Position numbers and translations under genes: made by a program. Positions 1 to 7,656 of a stretch of DNA of 16,283 nt are shown piece by piece. Location: NCBI GenBank assembly GCA_946480295.1, contig CAMLIT010000098.1, positions 1 through 16,283 on the forward strand, given 5' to 3'. Source of the DNA: an uncultured Gemmatimonadota bacterium (lineage in GTDB: Bacteria > Gemmatimonadota > Gemmatimonadetes > Gemmatimonadales > Gemmatimonadaceae). Below the pieces are notes generated by a model. The model saw only the letters and a list, made by a program, of their open reading frames with translations. It did no database searches and was not told the origin of the DNA. The stretch's first letter is position 1. Every line of letters begins with the position of its first letter.

Positions 1-2
1 AG

Positions 3-1055
3 ATCACGAGCGACGAGGGCGAGTTCACGATCGAGGACCTCATCGCCGAGGAGGAGATGGTCGTCACGATCTCGCACTCGGGCTACATCAAGCGCACCTC
101 GGCGTCCACCTACCGCAAGCAGCGGCGCGGGGGACGCGGCAACAACGGCGCGGCGCTCAAGGAAGAGGACTTCATCGAGCACCTTTTCGTGGCGAGCACG
201 CACGACTACGTGCTGTTCTTCACCGAGGACGGGCGCTGCTTCTGGCTCAAGGTGCACGAGATCCCGCAGGCGGGGCGCGCCGCCAAGGGCAAGCCGATCG
301 TCAACCTCATCAACGTGGCCGCGGAGACGAAGATCTCCTCGCTCGTCGCGGTGCGCGAGTTCAGCGACACGCAATCCCTCCTCTTCGCGACGAAGAAGGG
401 AACGGTGAAGAAGACGGCGCTGTCGCAGTACTCCAATCCGCGCTCGACCGGCCTCAAGGCCATCAAGATCGAGAACGGCGACGAGCTGATCGACGTCCAG
501 ATCACGACCGGAACGAGCGACGTCGTGCTCGCCACCCGGCACGGCCTCTCGATCCGCTTCCACGAGCAGGACGTGCGCGAGATGGGGCGCGACACGACCG
601 GCGTGAAGGGCATCGAGCTCGGGCCGCGCGACGAGGTGATCGGCATGGTCGTGATCAAGCGCGAGGCCAACCTCCTCGTCGTCACGGAGAAGGGGATGGG
701 CAAGTGCTCCCCGATCGACGACTACCGCGTCCAGAAGCGCGGCGGCAAGGGGATCATCACCGTCCATCGCACCGACAGGACGGGCGACGCGGTGTCGATC
801 AAGGAGGTCCTGCCTGACGATGAGCTGATGCTCATCACCAAGCACGGCGTGACGATCCGCATGCCGGTGAAGGGGATCCGGGTCGCGGGCCGGAACACGC
901 AGGGCGTGCGGCTCGTGAACCTCGAGTCCAACGACGTGGTGACCGACGTCGCCCGCGTGGTCCCCGAGGACGAGAGCCAGGCCGAAGGCGAGGAAGGGGA
1001 GGAGCCGGTGGGCGTCGGGCCGGAGGGCGACGGGGAGGGCGAGGGGGAAGAGTGA
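3..1055 (+). CDS. gyrA: DNA gyrase subunit A, C-terminal part (5' end outside window)
   Basis: This is the C-terminal beta-pinwheel domain of GyrA, the DNA-wrapping part of the type II topoisomerase that introduces negative supercoils. The frame is open to the left edge, so the catalytic N-terminal domain lies outside the window; 350 residues are visible. The entry into the pinwheel (MVVTISHSGYIKR, from base 57) is characteristic of GyrA. The GyrA box QRRGGRG, which distinguishes GyrA from ParC, is at 120-140. A second box-like motif, QKRGGKG, is at 732-752, about 204 residues later, which places it about four blades on. The protein ends in an acidic tail of roughly 35 residues rich in Glu and Gly; such tails modulate wrapping in some GyrA proteins. 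The gene is followed by a hairpin terminator and looks like the end of its own transcription unit. Identification is firm. Confidence 0.97.
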   Translation: MTSDEGEFTIEDLIAEEEMVVTISHSGYIKRTSASTYRKQRRGGRGNNGAALKEEDFIEHLFVASTHDYVLFFTEDGRCFWLKVHEIPQAGRAAKGKPIVNLINVAAETKISSLVAVREFSDTQSLLFATKKGTVKKTALSQYSNPRSTGLKAIKIENGDELIDVQITTGTSDVVLATRHGLSIRFHEQDVREMGRDTTGVKGIELGPRDEVIGMVVIKREANLLVVTEKGMGKCSPIDDYRVQKRGGKGIITVHRTDRTGDAVSIKEVLPDDELMLITKHGVTIRMPVKGIRVAGRNTQGVRLVNLESNDVVTDVARVVPEDESQAEGEEGEEPVGVGPEGDGEGEGEE

Positions 1056-1076
1056 GCGCCTCTGGCGTGGTACGAG

Positions 1077-1106
1077 ACGGGGCGGCCGGTGGCCGCCCCG
1101 TTCTGC
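1077..1106 (+). terminator. Rho-independent terminator after gyrA
   Basis: A perfect inverted repeat with 11-base arms (1077-1087 and 1091-1101) and a GGT loop lies 21 bases after the gyrA stop. It is followed by a weak T-rich stretch (TTCTGCTTTC). The stem is almost entirely G-C. The short, interrupted T tract is typical of high-GC genomes. It separates gyrA from the next gene. Confidence 0.75.
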
Positions 1107-1143
1107 TTTCGGGACCTTTCGGGGTGACCCCAACGAGCTCGTC

Positions 1144-1172
1144 TTTACGCCCCGTTCGGGGGATGGTAGGTT
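1144..1172 (+). promoter_or_regulatory. Candidate promoter for the diguanylate cyclase operon
   Basis: A TTTACG hexamer (1144-1149, four matches to the sigma-70 -35 box) and TAGGTT (1167-1172, three matches to the -10 box) are separated by exactly 17 bases. They lie in the only non-coding gap between the gyrA terminator and the ATG at 1196. The predicted start of transcription would be near 1179, giving a 5' leader of under 20 bases. There is no convincing Shine-Dalgarno sequence before the ATG. The match is weak and is supported mainly by position and spacing. Confidence 0.35.
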
Positions 1173-1195
1173 AGGAGCCCGTCTCCACCCCCTGC

Positions 1196-2470
1196 ATGAC
1201 CCTCACCGCCCGCGCCGCCAGCGAGCAGCCCTCCCCGCCGATGCCGATGGTGGAGCTTCCGTCCGAGCGGCGGGACGGCTCCGTCGAGCTCCGCGAGGCG
1301 TTGCGCCGCGACCAGGTGGACCTCGAGCGCGAGGTCATCGTCTGGCAGCGGCGCGTGCGGTATCTGGCCCTCGGCGCCCTCGCGCTGATCTCGCTCGTCT
1401 TCATCGGGCCGGACCAGCTGCCGCTCGCGGCGCTTGCGCTCGTGGCGGCGGCCTACATCGCGTGCGTTGCGGCCACGGCGTGGTACGTGGCTCGCACGTC
1501 CGGCCAGGCCGTGCGCGGCTGGCTCCCCACCGTACTCCTTACGGCGGACATCGCCGCCATCGCCGCGCTCTGCTATCTCATGAGCACGCCGACGGAGATG
1601 TACCGGGTGCTCGTCCTCGGCACGGTGTCCGTGCAGCTCTCGGTGTTCTACTTCGGCACGCGGCAGGGCGCCTGGGCGGCGGTGCTCGCCCTCGTCGCCT
1701 ACGTCTGGCTGTCGCTCTTCGTGCGCCCGTTCGTCGGCGGCGCCCGCCCGCCCGTGTCCACCGTCGCCTTCAACGCGACGCTGTTCGTGCTCGTCGCGGC
1801 GGTGCTCGTCTCCACCTTCGGCAGCTTCCGCGCGCGCATGAATCGGATGCGCCTCTTCTGCAAGCTGGTCGAGGCGGGGGAGACGACGGGGACGCTCGGC
1901 CTGACGACGGAGCTGCGCCCCGACGACCTCACCCTGCTCGCGCGCAGCTTCGAGGCGATGCGCAACCGCGTGGCGGAGCTCATCGGCACGGACTCGCTCA
2001 CCGGCTGCCTCAACCGGCGCGAGCTGGAGGCGCGGCTCCGCACCGATTGGCGGCTGGCGAAGCGGCGCGGCTCGACGGTCGCCCTCCTCGCCATCGATCT
2101 CGACCACTTCAAGGACATCAACGACACGCGCGGGCACCCGGTGGGCGACAAGGTGCTCCAGCAGCTCGCCGAGATCATGAGGGCGACGGCGCGCGACACG
2201 GACGCGGTGGCGCGCGTCGGCGGGGACGAGTTCGTCGTGCTCCTCCCCGACACCGGCTGGCAGGGGGCGCTCGCGTTCGCCGAGCGCCTGCGCCAGCGGG
2301 TGGACGACGGCGAGTTCGGGCTGCCCGCGGCACCGCTCCCGATCACGATCTCGGTGGGCGTCGCGCTCGCGCGCGGCACCGACCCGATCTCCCCCGAGGC
2401 CCTCCTCGCCGAGGCGGACCGCGCCCTCTATCGTGCGAAGACGGCGGGACGCAACCGCGTCTTCGCGTGA
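1196..2470 (+). CDS. Membrane-bound diguanylate cyclase (GGDEF protein)
   Basis: It is predicted to make cyclic di-GMP from two GTP. The 424-residue protein starts with about 50 polar residues. Roughly five to six hydrophobic membrane segments follow between residues 53 and 210. Next comes a helical HAMP-like linker (about 211-265, ending LARSFEAMRNRVAEL), and the GGDEF domain runs from about 266 to 424. The metal/GTP motif DLDHFKDIND is intact. The active-site loop is G342-G343-D344-E345-F346, and an inhibitory I-site R333-x-x-D336 stands five residues before it, so product feedback is expected. The membrane region does not match a sensor domain I can name, so the input signal is unknown. 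It is the first gene of the plus-strand run, 45 bases before the dehydratase. A second GGDEF gene lies two genes downstream, and no EAL or HD-GYP phosphodiesterase is in view. Confidence 0.93.
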   Translation: MTLTARAASEQPSPPMPMVELPSERRDGSVELREALRRDQVDLEREVIVWQRRVRYLALGALALISLVFIGPDQLPLAALALVAAAYIACVAATAWYVARTSGQAVRGWLPTVLLTADIAAIAALCYLMSTPTEMYRVLVLGTVSVQLSVFYFGTRQGAWAAVLALVAYVWLSLFVRPFVGGARPPVSTVAFNATLFVLVAAVLVSTFGSFRARMNRMRLFCKLVEAGETTGTLGLTTELRPDDLTLLARSFEAMRNRVAELIGTDSLTGCLNRRELEARLRTDWRLAKRRGSTVALLAIDLDHFKDINDTRGHPVGDKVLQQLAEIMRATARDTDAVARVGGDEFVVLLPDTGWQGALAFAERLRQRVDDGEFGLPAAPLPITISVGVALARGTDPISPEALLAEADRALYRAKTAGRNRVFA

Positions 2471-2515
2471 TCGTCCCGGACCGGCGCTTCCCACCGCCTC
2501 TCGAGCCATAGCCCG

Positions 2516-3499
2516 ATGTCATCGCACCCAACCGACGAGACGACGCTCGTCTCGCTCGACGACCTCCGGGGCGCCGCGCGCGTGCTCGCGCCGGTCGTCG
2601 TCCGCACCCCGCTCCTCCCCGCCGACGCCATCGGCGAGCGGATCGGGGGCGAGCTGTGGATCAAGCCCGAGATGCTCCAGCGCGGCGGCGCGTTCAAGTT
2701 CCGCGGCGCCTACAACTACCTGGCGCGGCTCGATCCCGCCGTGCGCGCGCGCGGCGTGATCGCGCCCAGCTCCGGCAATCACGCCCAGGCGGTGGCGCTC
2801 GCGGCGAAGCTGTTCGGCGTGCCCGCCACGGTGGTGATGCCGACGACGGTGACCGCGGCCAAACGAGCGGGCGCCGAGCGGCTCGGGGCGCGCATCGAGC
2901 TCGCCGGCACGACGACCGCCGACCGCATGGCGCGCGCGGAGGAGATCCAGCGCGCGGAGGGAGGGACGCTCGTGCCGCCCTACGACGACCCGGTCATCAT
3001 CGCCGGCCAGGGCACCGCGGGGCTGGAGATCGCCGAGGACCTGCCGGGCGTACGCACCGTGCTCGTGCCGGTCGGCGGCGGGGGGCTGAGCGCCGGCGTC
3101 GCGACCGCGCTCAAGCTCACCCGCCCGACGGTGCGCGTGATCGGCGTCGAGCCGGCGGGCGCGCCCAAGCTGAGCCGCGCCCGCGCCGCCGGCCGGCCGG
3201 TACGCCTGGAGCGCACCGCCGGACTCGCCGACGGCCTGCTCGCGGTCGAGGTGGGACGCGTTCCCTTCGCCCATCACCAGCGCTACGTCGACGACGTGGT
3301 CACGGTGGACGACGCGGCGCTCGTCGGCGCCATGCGGCTGCTCCTCGACCGCATGAAGCTCGTCGTCGAGCCGAGCGGCGCCATCACCGTCGCCGCGCTC
3401 CTCGCCGGGGCCGTGAAGACGGAGGGACCCACCGTGGCCCTCCTCAGCGGCGGCAACATCGAGTGGGAAGGGCTTCGTCAGCTCCTGAATGGTACCTGA
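2516..3499 (+). CDS. PLP-dependent threonine/serine dehydratase (threonine ammonia-lyase)
   Basis: A fold-type II PLP enzyme expected to deaminate L-threonine to 2-oxobutyrate, or L-serine to pyruvate, in the cytoplasm. At 327 residues it has the length of the single-domain catabolic (TdcB-like) form. It lacks the C-terminal ACT-like regulatory domain of biosynthetic IlvA, so isoleucine feedback is not expected. Visible motifs are the Schiff-base lysine K61 in GGAFKFRGA, the substrate-binding loop S85-S-G-N-H89, the phosphate-binding glycine loop G187-G190 (PVGGGGLSAG), and SGGN at 311-314, which contacts the pyridine ring. Serine racemase and threo-3-hydroxyaspartate dehydratase share all of these motifs, so the substrate is not settled by sequence alone. 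Its end overlaps the next gene by 11 bases, linking an amino-acid catabolic enzyme to a c-di-GMP gene. Confidence 0.9.
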   Translation: MSSHPTDETTLVSLDDLRGAARVLAPVVVRTPLLPADAIGERIGGELWIKPEMLQRGGAFKFRGAYNYLARLDPAVRARGVIAPSSGNHAQAVALAAKLFGVPATVVMPTTVTAAKRAGAERLGARIELAGTTTADRMARAEEIQRAEGGTLVPPYDDPVIIAGQGTAGLEIAEDLPGVRTVLVPVGGGGLSAGVATALKLTRPTVRVIGVEPAGAPKLSRARAAGRPVRLERTAGLADGLLAVEVGRVPFAHHQRYVDDVVTVDDAALVGAMRLLLDRMKLVVEPSGAITVAALLAGAVKTEGPTVALLSGGNIEWEGLRQLLNGT

Positions 3500-4964
3500 T
3501 CCGCGCATCCTCGTCGCCGACCGCGATCCCCGTTCGCTCGCCGCGCTCGTCTGGCTGCTGCGCGAACAGGGCTATCGCGCCATGGGCGTCGACGCGTGGA
3601 AGGACGTGCCCGCGGCGCTCGAGCAGGCGCCGGCGGATCTCATCTTCCTCGACGTCGAGGAGCTGGACGGGGAAGTCCAGGCGCTGCTCGGCGCCCTCGA
3701 GCGCGACGAGCGCTGGCGCGACATCCCGGTGATCGTGACCGCCGCGCCCAACGTGGCGGGGACGCCGCGCGCCCTCCTGCCGAACGGCGCGGACGACTCG
3801 GTCACGCGGCCGCTCCGCGTCCCCGAGCTGCTGGCGCGCATCCAGGCGCAGCTCCGGACGCGGGCCGCGCTCCTCTCCGCCCGCGAGGCGCTCCGGAACA
3901 CGGCCGCGGAGCTCCAGCGCGCCCGCGAGGACATCGCCAGCAATCGCCAGCTCCTCGACATCCTGCACGAGGTCACCGGCGAGCTGTCGGCGACGGAGAT
4001 CTATCGCGTGCTCGCGCGGCGCGTCGCCCGCGCGCTCGGGATCTCGCACTGCTCCGTGGTGCTGGCGAGCGCCGGCGACGCGACCGGCACGGTGGCGGCC
4101 GCCTTCGAGGACCCGTCGGTCACCGACCTCCCCATCGACCTCGAGCGGTATCCCGAGGTGAAGTCCGCGCTGGAGAGCGGGCGCCCGATGCTCGTCCAGG
4201 ATGCGCAGACCGATCCGCTGTTCGCGCACACGCGCGACATCTGGGAGGCCGAAGGGCGTCACGTGCGCATCCGGTCCGTCGTGACGCTCCCCTTCGCCCT
4301 CGATCGCTGGCGCTCCGGCGTGCTCTTCCTTCGCACGGAGCGGCACGAGCGCGCGCTCACGCGGGAGGACGTCGACTTCGCCGACGTGGTGGTGAAGGCG
4401 GCGGTGGCGGCGATGAAGCGCGCGCAGGCGCTCGAGCTCACCCGCGCCGACAACCGGCGCCTCGAGGAGCTGGCGACCCGCGACCCGCTCACGCGGCTCC
4501 TGAACCGGCGCGCGCTGTCCGAGCGGCTGTCGGCCGAGCTGGATCGCTGTCGCCGCTTCGACAAGCCGGTGAGCATCCTGCTGCTCGATCTCGACCACTT
4601 CAAGACGATCAACGACAACTTCGGCCATCTCGTCGGCGACGACGTCCTGCGCCAGACAGCCGTGCTGCTCGACAAGGCCGCGCGCACGGTGGACGTGGTG
4701 GCGCGCTACGGCGGCGAGGAGTTCGTCGTCATCCTCCCGGAGACGACGCCGGACGGCGCGCTGATCTTCGCCGAGCGGCTGCGGGAGCGCATCGGCAGCC
4801 ACCCGTTCGATGTCGGCGACAGCGAGCCGCTGCATTTGACGACGAGCATCGGCATCGCCAGTTTTCCATCGCCGCGCGTGGAGTCCACGGAGGACCTCTT
4901 CGCCCGGGCCGACGAGGCGTTGTACCGTGCCAAGTCGAGCGGCCGCAACCAGGTGCGGACCTGA
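3489..4964 (+). CDS. Receiver-GAF-GGDEF diguanylate cyclase with degenerate receiver
   Basis: A soluble 491-residue protein built from a receiver-like domain (about 5-125), a coiled-coil linker (about 126-160), a GAF sensor domain (about 162-320) and a GGDEF domain (about 330-491). The cyclase half looks active: DLDHFKTIND is intact, the loop is G408-G-E-E-F412, and an I-site R399-x-x-D402 lies five residues upstream. The receiver keeps D11, D13, the phospho-acceptor position D55 and T84. However, the second acidic-pocket residue is R12, the near-invariant lysine is R107 (in TRPL), and the loop after D55 is about three residues short. Control by phosphorylation is therefore doubtful. No membrane segment is present. 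The ATG at 3489 lies inside the end of the dehydratase gene, and the stop overlaps the kinase start as ATGA, so translation is probably coupled on both sides. Confidence 0.92.
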   Translation: MVPDPRILVADRDPRSLAALVWLLREQGYRAMGVDAWKDVPAALEQAPADLIFLDVEELDGEVQALLGALERDERWRDIPVIVTAAPNVAGTPRALLPNGADDSVTRPLRVPELLARIQAQLRTRAALLSAREALRNTAAELQRAREDIASNRQLLDILHEVTGELSATEIYRVLARRVARALGISHCSVVLASAGDATGTVAAAFEDPSVTDLPIDLERYPEVKSALESGRPMLVQDAQTDPLFAHTRDIWEAEGRHVRIRSVVTLPFALDRWRSGVLFLRTERHERALTREDVDFADVVVKAAVAAMKRAQALELTRADNRRLEELATRDPLTRLLNRRALSERLSAELDRCRRFDKPVSILLLDLDHFKTINDNFGHLVGDDVLRQTAVLLDKAARTVDVVARYGGEEFVVILPETTPDGALIFAERLRERIGSHPFDVGDSEPLHLTTSIGIASFPSPRVESTEDLFARADEALYRAKSSGRNQVRT

Positions 4965-5995
4965 TGACTCGCTGTCCAACGTGCGGCACGACCTACGGCG
5001 ACGACGCGCGCTTCTGTACGCGTGACGGGACGCGCCTGCTGCCGCACGCTGGTGCCGCCGCCGCGCCGCGCCCCGCGCCGGCGGGGCCCGGCTCCCCCGC
5101 GAACCTGCTCGGCCAGGTGCTCGACGGACGCTACCACATCGAGCGCAAGGTGGGCGAGGGCGGGATGTCCTTCGTCTACCTCGCGGTCGATGCCGCGACG
5201 AAGGAGCGCTACGCCATCAAGGTGCTCTCCGCCGCGCTCTCGCAGGACGCGAACGCGATGGCGCGCCTAAGGCGCGAGGCCTCGCTCGGCATGCGGCTCG
5301 CCCACCCGAACGTCTGCCACATCATGCGGCTCGGCGAGACGGACGAGGGGCTCGTGTACGTCGTCATGCCGTTCGTGGAGGGCGAGGTCCTCGCCGACCG
5401 CACCAACCGCCTCGGCCAGATCCCGCTCGCCGAGACTGCCCGCTTCGTCCGCGACATCGCGGCCGGCCTGCACGTGGCGCACCAGCTCAAGATCGTGCAC
5501 CGCGACCTGAAGCCGGAGAACGTGATGATCTCGAAGGGCCGTGACGACACCGAGTACGCCGTCGTCATGGATTTCGGGCTCGCCAAGGAGCGGCGCGCCG
5601 AAGCGGAGCTCCAGAAGCTCACCGCCACCGGGATCATCCTCGGCACGCCGGAGTTCATGAGCCCCGAGCAGCTGCGCGGCAAGCCCCTCGATCCCCGCAG
5701 TGACATCTACTCGCTCGCGCTGATGGTGTACGAGATGCTCACCGGCAAGCTGCCCTTCCAGGGGCGCACGCAGCAGGAGATGATGATCGCCCGCCTGCGC
5801 AGCGATCCGATGCCGCTGCGCCGGATGCGGCCGGAGCTCGAGTTCCCCGAAGCGGTCGAGCGCGTGCTCAACCGGGGGATGCAGCGCAACCCCGACGACC
5901 GCTACCAGACCACCCTCGAGTTCGCGGACGCCTTCACCGCCGCCGCGGGCCACCCGGCGGGCGAGGGGCTGCTCGGCAAGCTGTTCGGCCGTTGA
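4964..5995 (+). CDS. Zinc-ribbon Ser/Thr protein kinase (Hanks type)
   Basis: A 343-residue cytoplasmic eukaryotic-like protein kinase. Residues 3-26 form a small zinc-ribbon-like motif (C4-x-x-C7, then C18 followed by D21), next to an Ala/Pro linker to about residue 45. The kinase domain (about 50-325) has the glycine loop VGEGGMSFVY, ATP-anchoring lysine K86 in YAIKVL, catalytic H179-R180-D181 with LKPEN after it, metal-binding D203-F-G205, and an activation-loop end GTPEFMSPEQ. All catalytic residues are present. Unlike PknB-type kinases there is no membrane helix or extracellular sensor; the protein ends soon after the kinase fold. I chose the ATG at 4964 because it overlaps the upstream stop (ATGA) and lies just before the cysteine motif; the same frame is open much further upstream, but only as a shadow of the cyclase gene. 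Its targets are unknown. Confidence 0.93.
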   Translation: MTRCPTCGTTYGDDARFCTRDGTRLLPHAGAAAAPRPAPAGPGSPANLLGQVLDGRYHIERKVGEGGMSFVYLAVDAATKERYAIKVLSAALSQDANAMARLRREASLGMRLAHPNVCHIMRLGETDEGLVYVVMPFVEGEVLADRTNRLGQIPLAETARFVRDIAAGLHVAHQLKIVHRDLKPENVMISKGRDDTEYAVVMDFGLAKERRAEAELQKLTATGIILGTPEFMSPEQLRGKPLDPRSDIYSLALMVYEMLTGKLPFQGRTQQEMMIARLRSDPMPLRRMRPELEFPEAVERVLNRGMQRNPDDRYQTTLEFADAFTAAAGHPAGEGLLGKLFGR

Positions 5996-7656
5996 TGCGC
6001 GTCGGATCGCTGGCCGGCGCCCTGCTGCTCGCCGGCACGCTGGCGGGCACGCGCGCCCTCGCGGCCGGCGCGCAGGCGCCGACGCCGCACACCTACGAGC
6101 CGGGGATCGACGTCGTACACTACGACCTGACCCTCGACCTTCCGGACTCCGGCGCCGTCATCGGCGGGCGCGCCGTGCTCACGGTGCGGCGCACCGCGCA
6201 GCGCGATTCGCTCACGCTGGACCTCGTTCGACTGCGCGTGGACAGCATCCTCCTCGACGGCCGGCCGCTCGGGTACGCGCGCTCCGATGAGCGCATCGGC
6301 ATCCCGCTGCCGCCGGGCGACAGCGGCACGTTCGAGGTGACGGTGGTCTACGCAGGCGCGCCGGACGATGGCCTCATCATCCGGACCGACAGCGCCGGCC
6401 GATGGACCGGCTTCGGCGACAACTGGCCGAATCGCGCGCGCTACTGGATCCCGAGCGTGGACCATCCGAGCGACAAGGCGACGGTGACGTGGACCGTGTA
6501 CGCGCCGGCGAACCGCACGGTGGTGGCCAACGGCGCGCTCGTCGAGCACCGCGTGCTGCCCGCCGACGCCGCCGGTGTGCCGCGCGCCCTCACGCGATGG
6601 CGCGAGAGCCGCCCGATCGCGACGTACCTCATGGTCATCGCCGCGGCGCCGCTCGCGGAGCTCGACCTCGGCGAGACGGCGTGCGGTCTCGCCCTGCTCG
6701 AGCGGTGCGTGCCGCAGATGGTGTACGTGGCGCCCGAGCAGCGCGCGCTGCTCCCCGGCGCGTTCGCGAAGGCCGGCGCGATCGTGCGCTACTTCGCCGA
6801 GGAGGTCGGCCCGTTCCCCTACGAGAAGCTGGCGCACCTGCAGTCGTCGACTCGCTTCGGCGGGATGGAGAACGCGAGCGCGATCTTCTACGCCGACGGC
6901 ATCGTGCGGCGCGGACGCATGACGGAAGGGCTCATAGCGCACGAGACCGCGCACCAGTGGTTCGGCGACGCCGTGACCGAGCGCGAGTGGTCGCACCTCT
7001 GGCTGTCGGAGGGATTCGCCACGTACTTCGCGGCGCTGTGGGCGCGGCACGAGCACGGCGACTCCGCGTTCCGGAGCGCGCTGACCGGGATGCGCCACGC
7101 GGTGCTCACGGACCGGACGTCCGTCCCCATGTACCCCGTGATCGACACGGCGCAGAAGAACCTGCTCGCCCTCCTCGATCGCAACAGCTACGAGAAGGGC
7201 GGGTTCGTCCTCCACATGCTCCATGTCCTCGTCGGCGAGCGCGCGTTCTTCGACGGGCTGCGGCGCTACTACGCCGCGCACCGGGACGGCGACGCCCTCA
7301 CCGAGGACCTCCAGGCGGCGCTGGAGCAGACGTCGAAGCAGCCGCTGGGCTGGTTCTTCGACCAGTGGCTGCGCCGCCCGGGATATCCGGAGCTCGATGT
7401 CGCCTGGCGCTACGATGCGGCCGCGCGCCGCGTCGTGCTCGACATCCGCCAGGGTGCGCGCTTCGGCAGCTTCCGCTTCCCGCTCACCGTGGAGGTCCGC
7501 GCCGCGGACGGGCGCACGGAGCGCGCGACGGTGCAGGTGCCGGCCGACGCGCTCACCACGATCACCCTCCCCATCGAGCTCTCGTCGGCGCCCGTCGAGC
7601 TGCGCTTCGACCCCGACGTGGACCTGCTCGCGACCATCGCCGTGCACGCCCCATGA
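5995..7656 (+). CDS. Secreted M1-family zinc metallopeptidase (aminopeptidase N-like)
   Basis: Predicted exported zinc aminopeptidase of 553 residues. An N-terminal signal peptide (about 1-25, with a hydrophobic core LAGALLLAGTLAG and Ala-rich end) has no lipobox cysteine. The N-terminal beta-saddle domain is followed by the substrate-binding G289-G-M-E-N293 motif, the zinc site H316-E-x-x-H320 with the third ligand E339 exactly 18 residues after H320 (WLSEGFA), and the likely catalytic tyrosine Y399 (SYEKGG). A beta-sandwich closes the protein. It is shorter than E. coli PepN because the large C-terminal helical domain is missing, as in many bacterial secreted M1 enzymes. The ATG at 5995 overlaps the kinase stop by one base; a TTG one codon earlier (5992) is an alternative. 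It may trim peptides in the periplasm; no specific substrate can be inferred. Confidence 0.93.
   Translation: MRVGSLAGALLLAGTLAGTRALAAGAQAPTPHTYEPGIDVVHYDLTLDLPDSGAVIGGRAVLTVRRTAQRDSLTLDLVRLRVDSILLDGRPLGYARSDERIGIPLPPGDSGTFEVTVVYAGAPDDGLIIRTDSAGRWTGFGDNWPNRARYWIPSVDHPSDKATVTWTVYAPANRTVVANGALVEHRVLPADAAGVPRALTRWRESRPIATYLMVIAAAPLAELDLGETACGLALLERCVPQMVYVAPEQRALLPGAFAKAGAIVRYFAEEVGPFPYEKLAHLQSSTRFGGMENASAIFYADGIVRRGRMTEGLIAHETAHQWFGDAVTEREWSHLWLSEGFATYFAALWARHEHGDSAFRSALTGMRHAVLTDRTSVPMYPVIDTAQKNLLALLDRNSYEKGGFVLHMLHVLVGERAFFDGLRRYYAAHRDGDALTEDLQAALEQTSKQPLGWFFDQWLRRPGYPELDVAWRYDAAARRVVLDIRQGARFGSFRFPLTVEVRAADGRTERATVQVPADALTTITLPIELSSAPVELRFDPDVDLLATIAVHAP

Noticed and set aside
1145..2509. 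Long minus-strand open frame opposite the first diguanylate cyclase
   Set aside because: Arg/Ala/His/Glu-rich shadow typical of high-GC DNA; the plus strand encodes an intact GGDEF protein.
3444..4979. Minus-strand open frame of about 500 codons opposite the second cyclase
   Set aside because: Low-complexity composition without domain motifs; the opposite strand carries a complete receiver-GAF-GGDEF protein.
5902..7647. Minus-strand open frame of about 580 codons opposite the M1 peptidase
   Set aside because: Shadow frame; the M1 zinc site and signal peptide on the plus strand are decisive.
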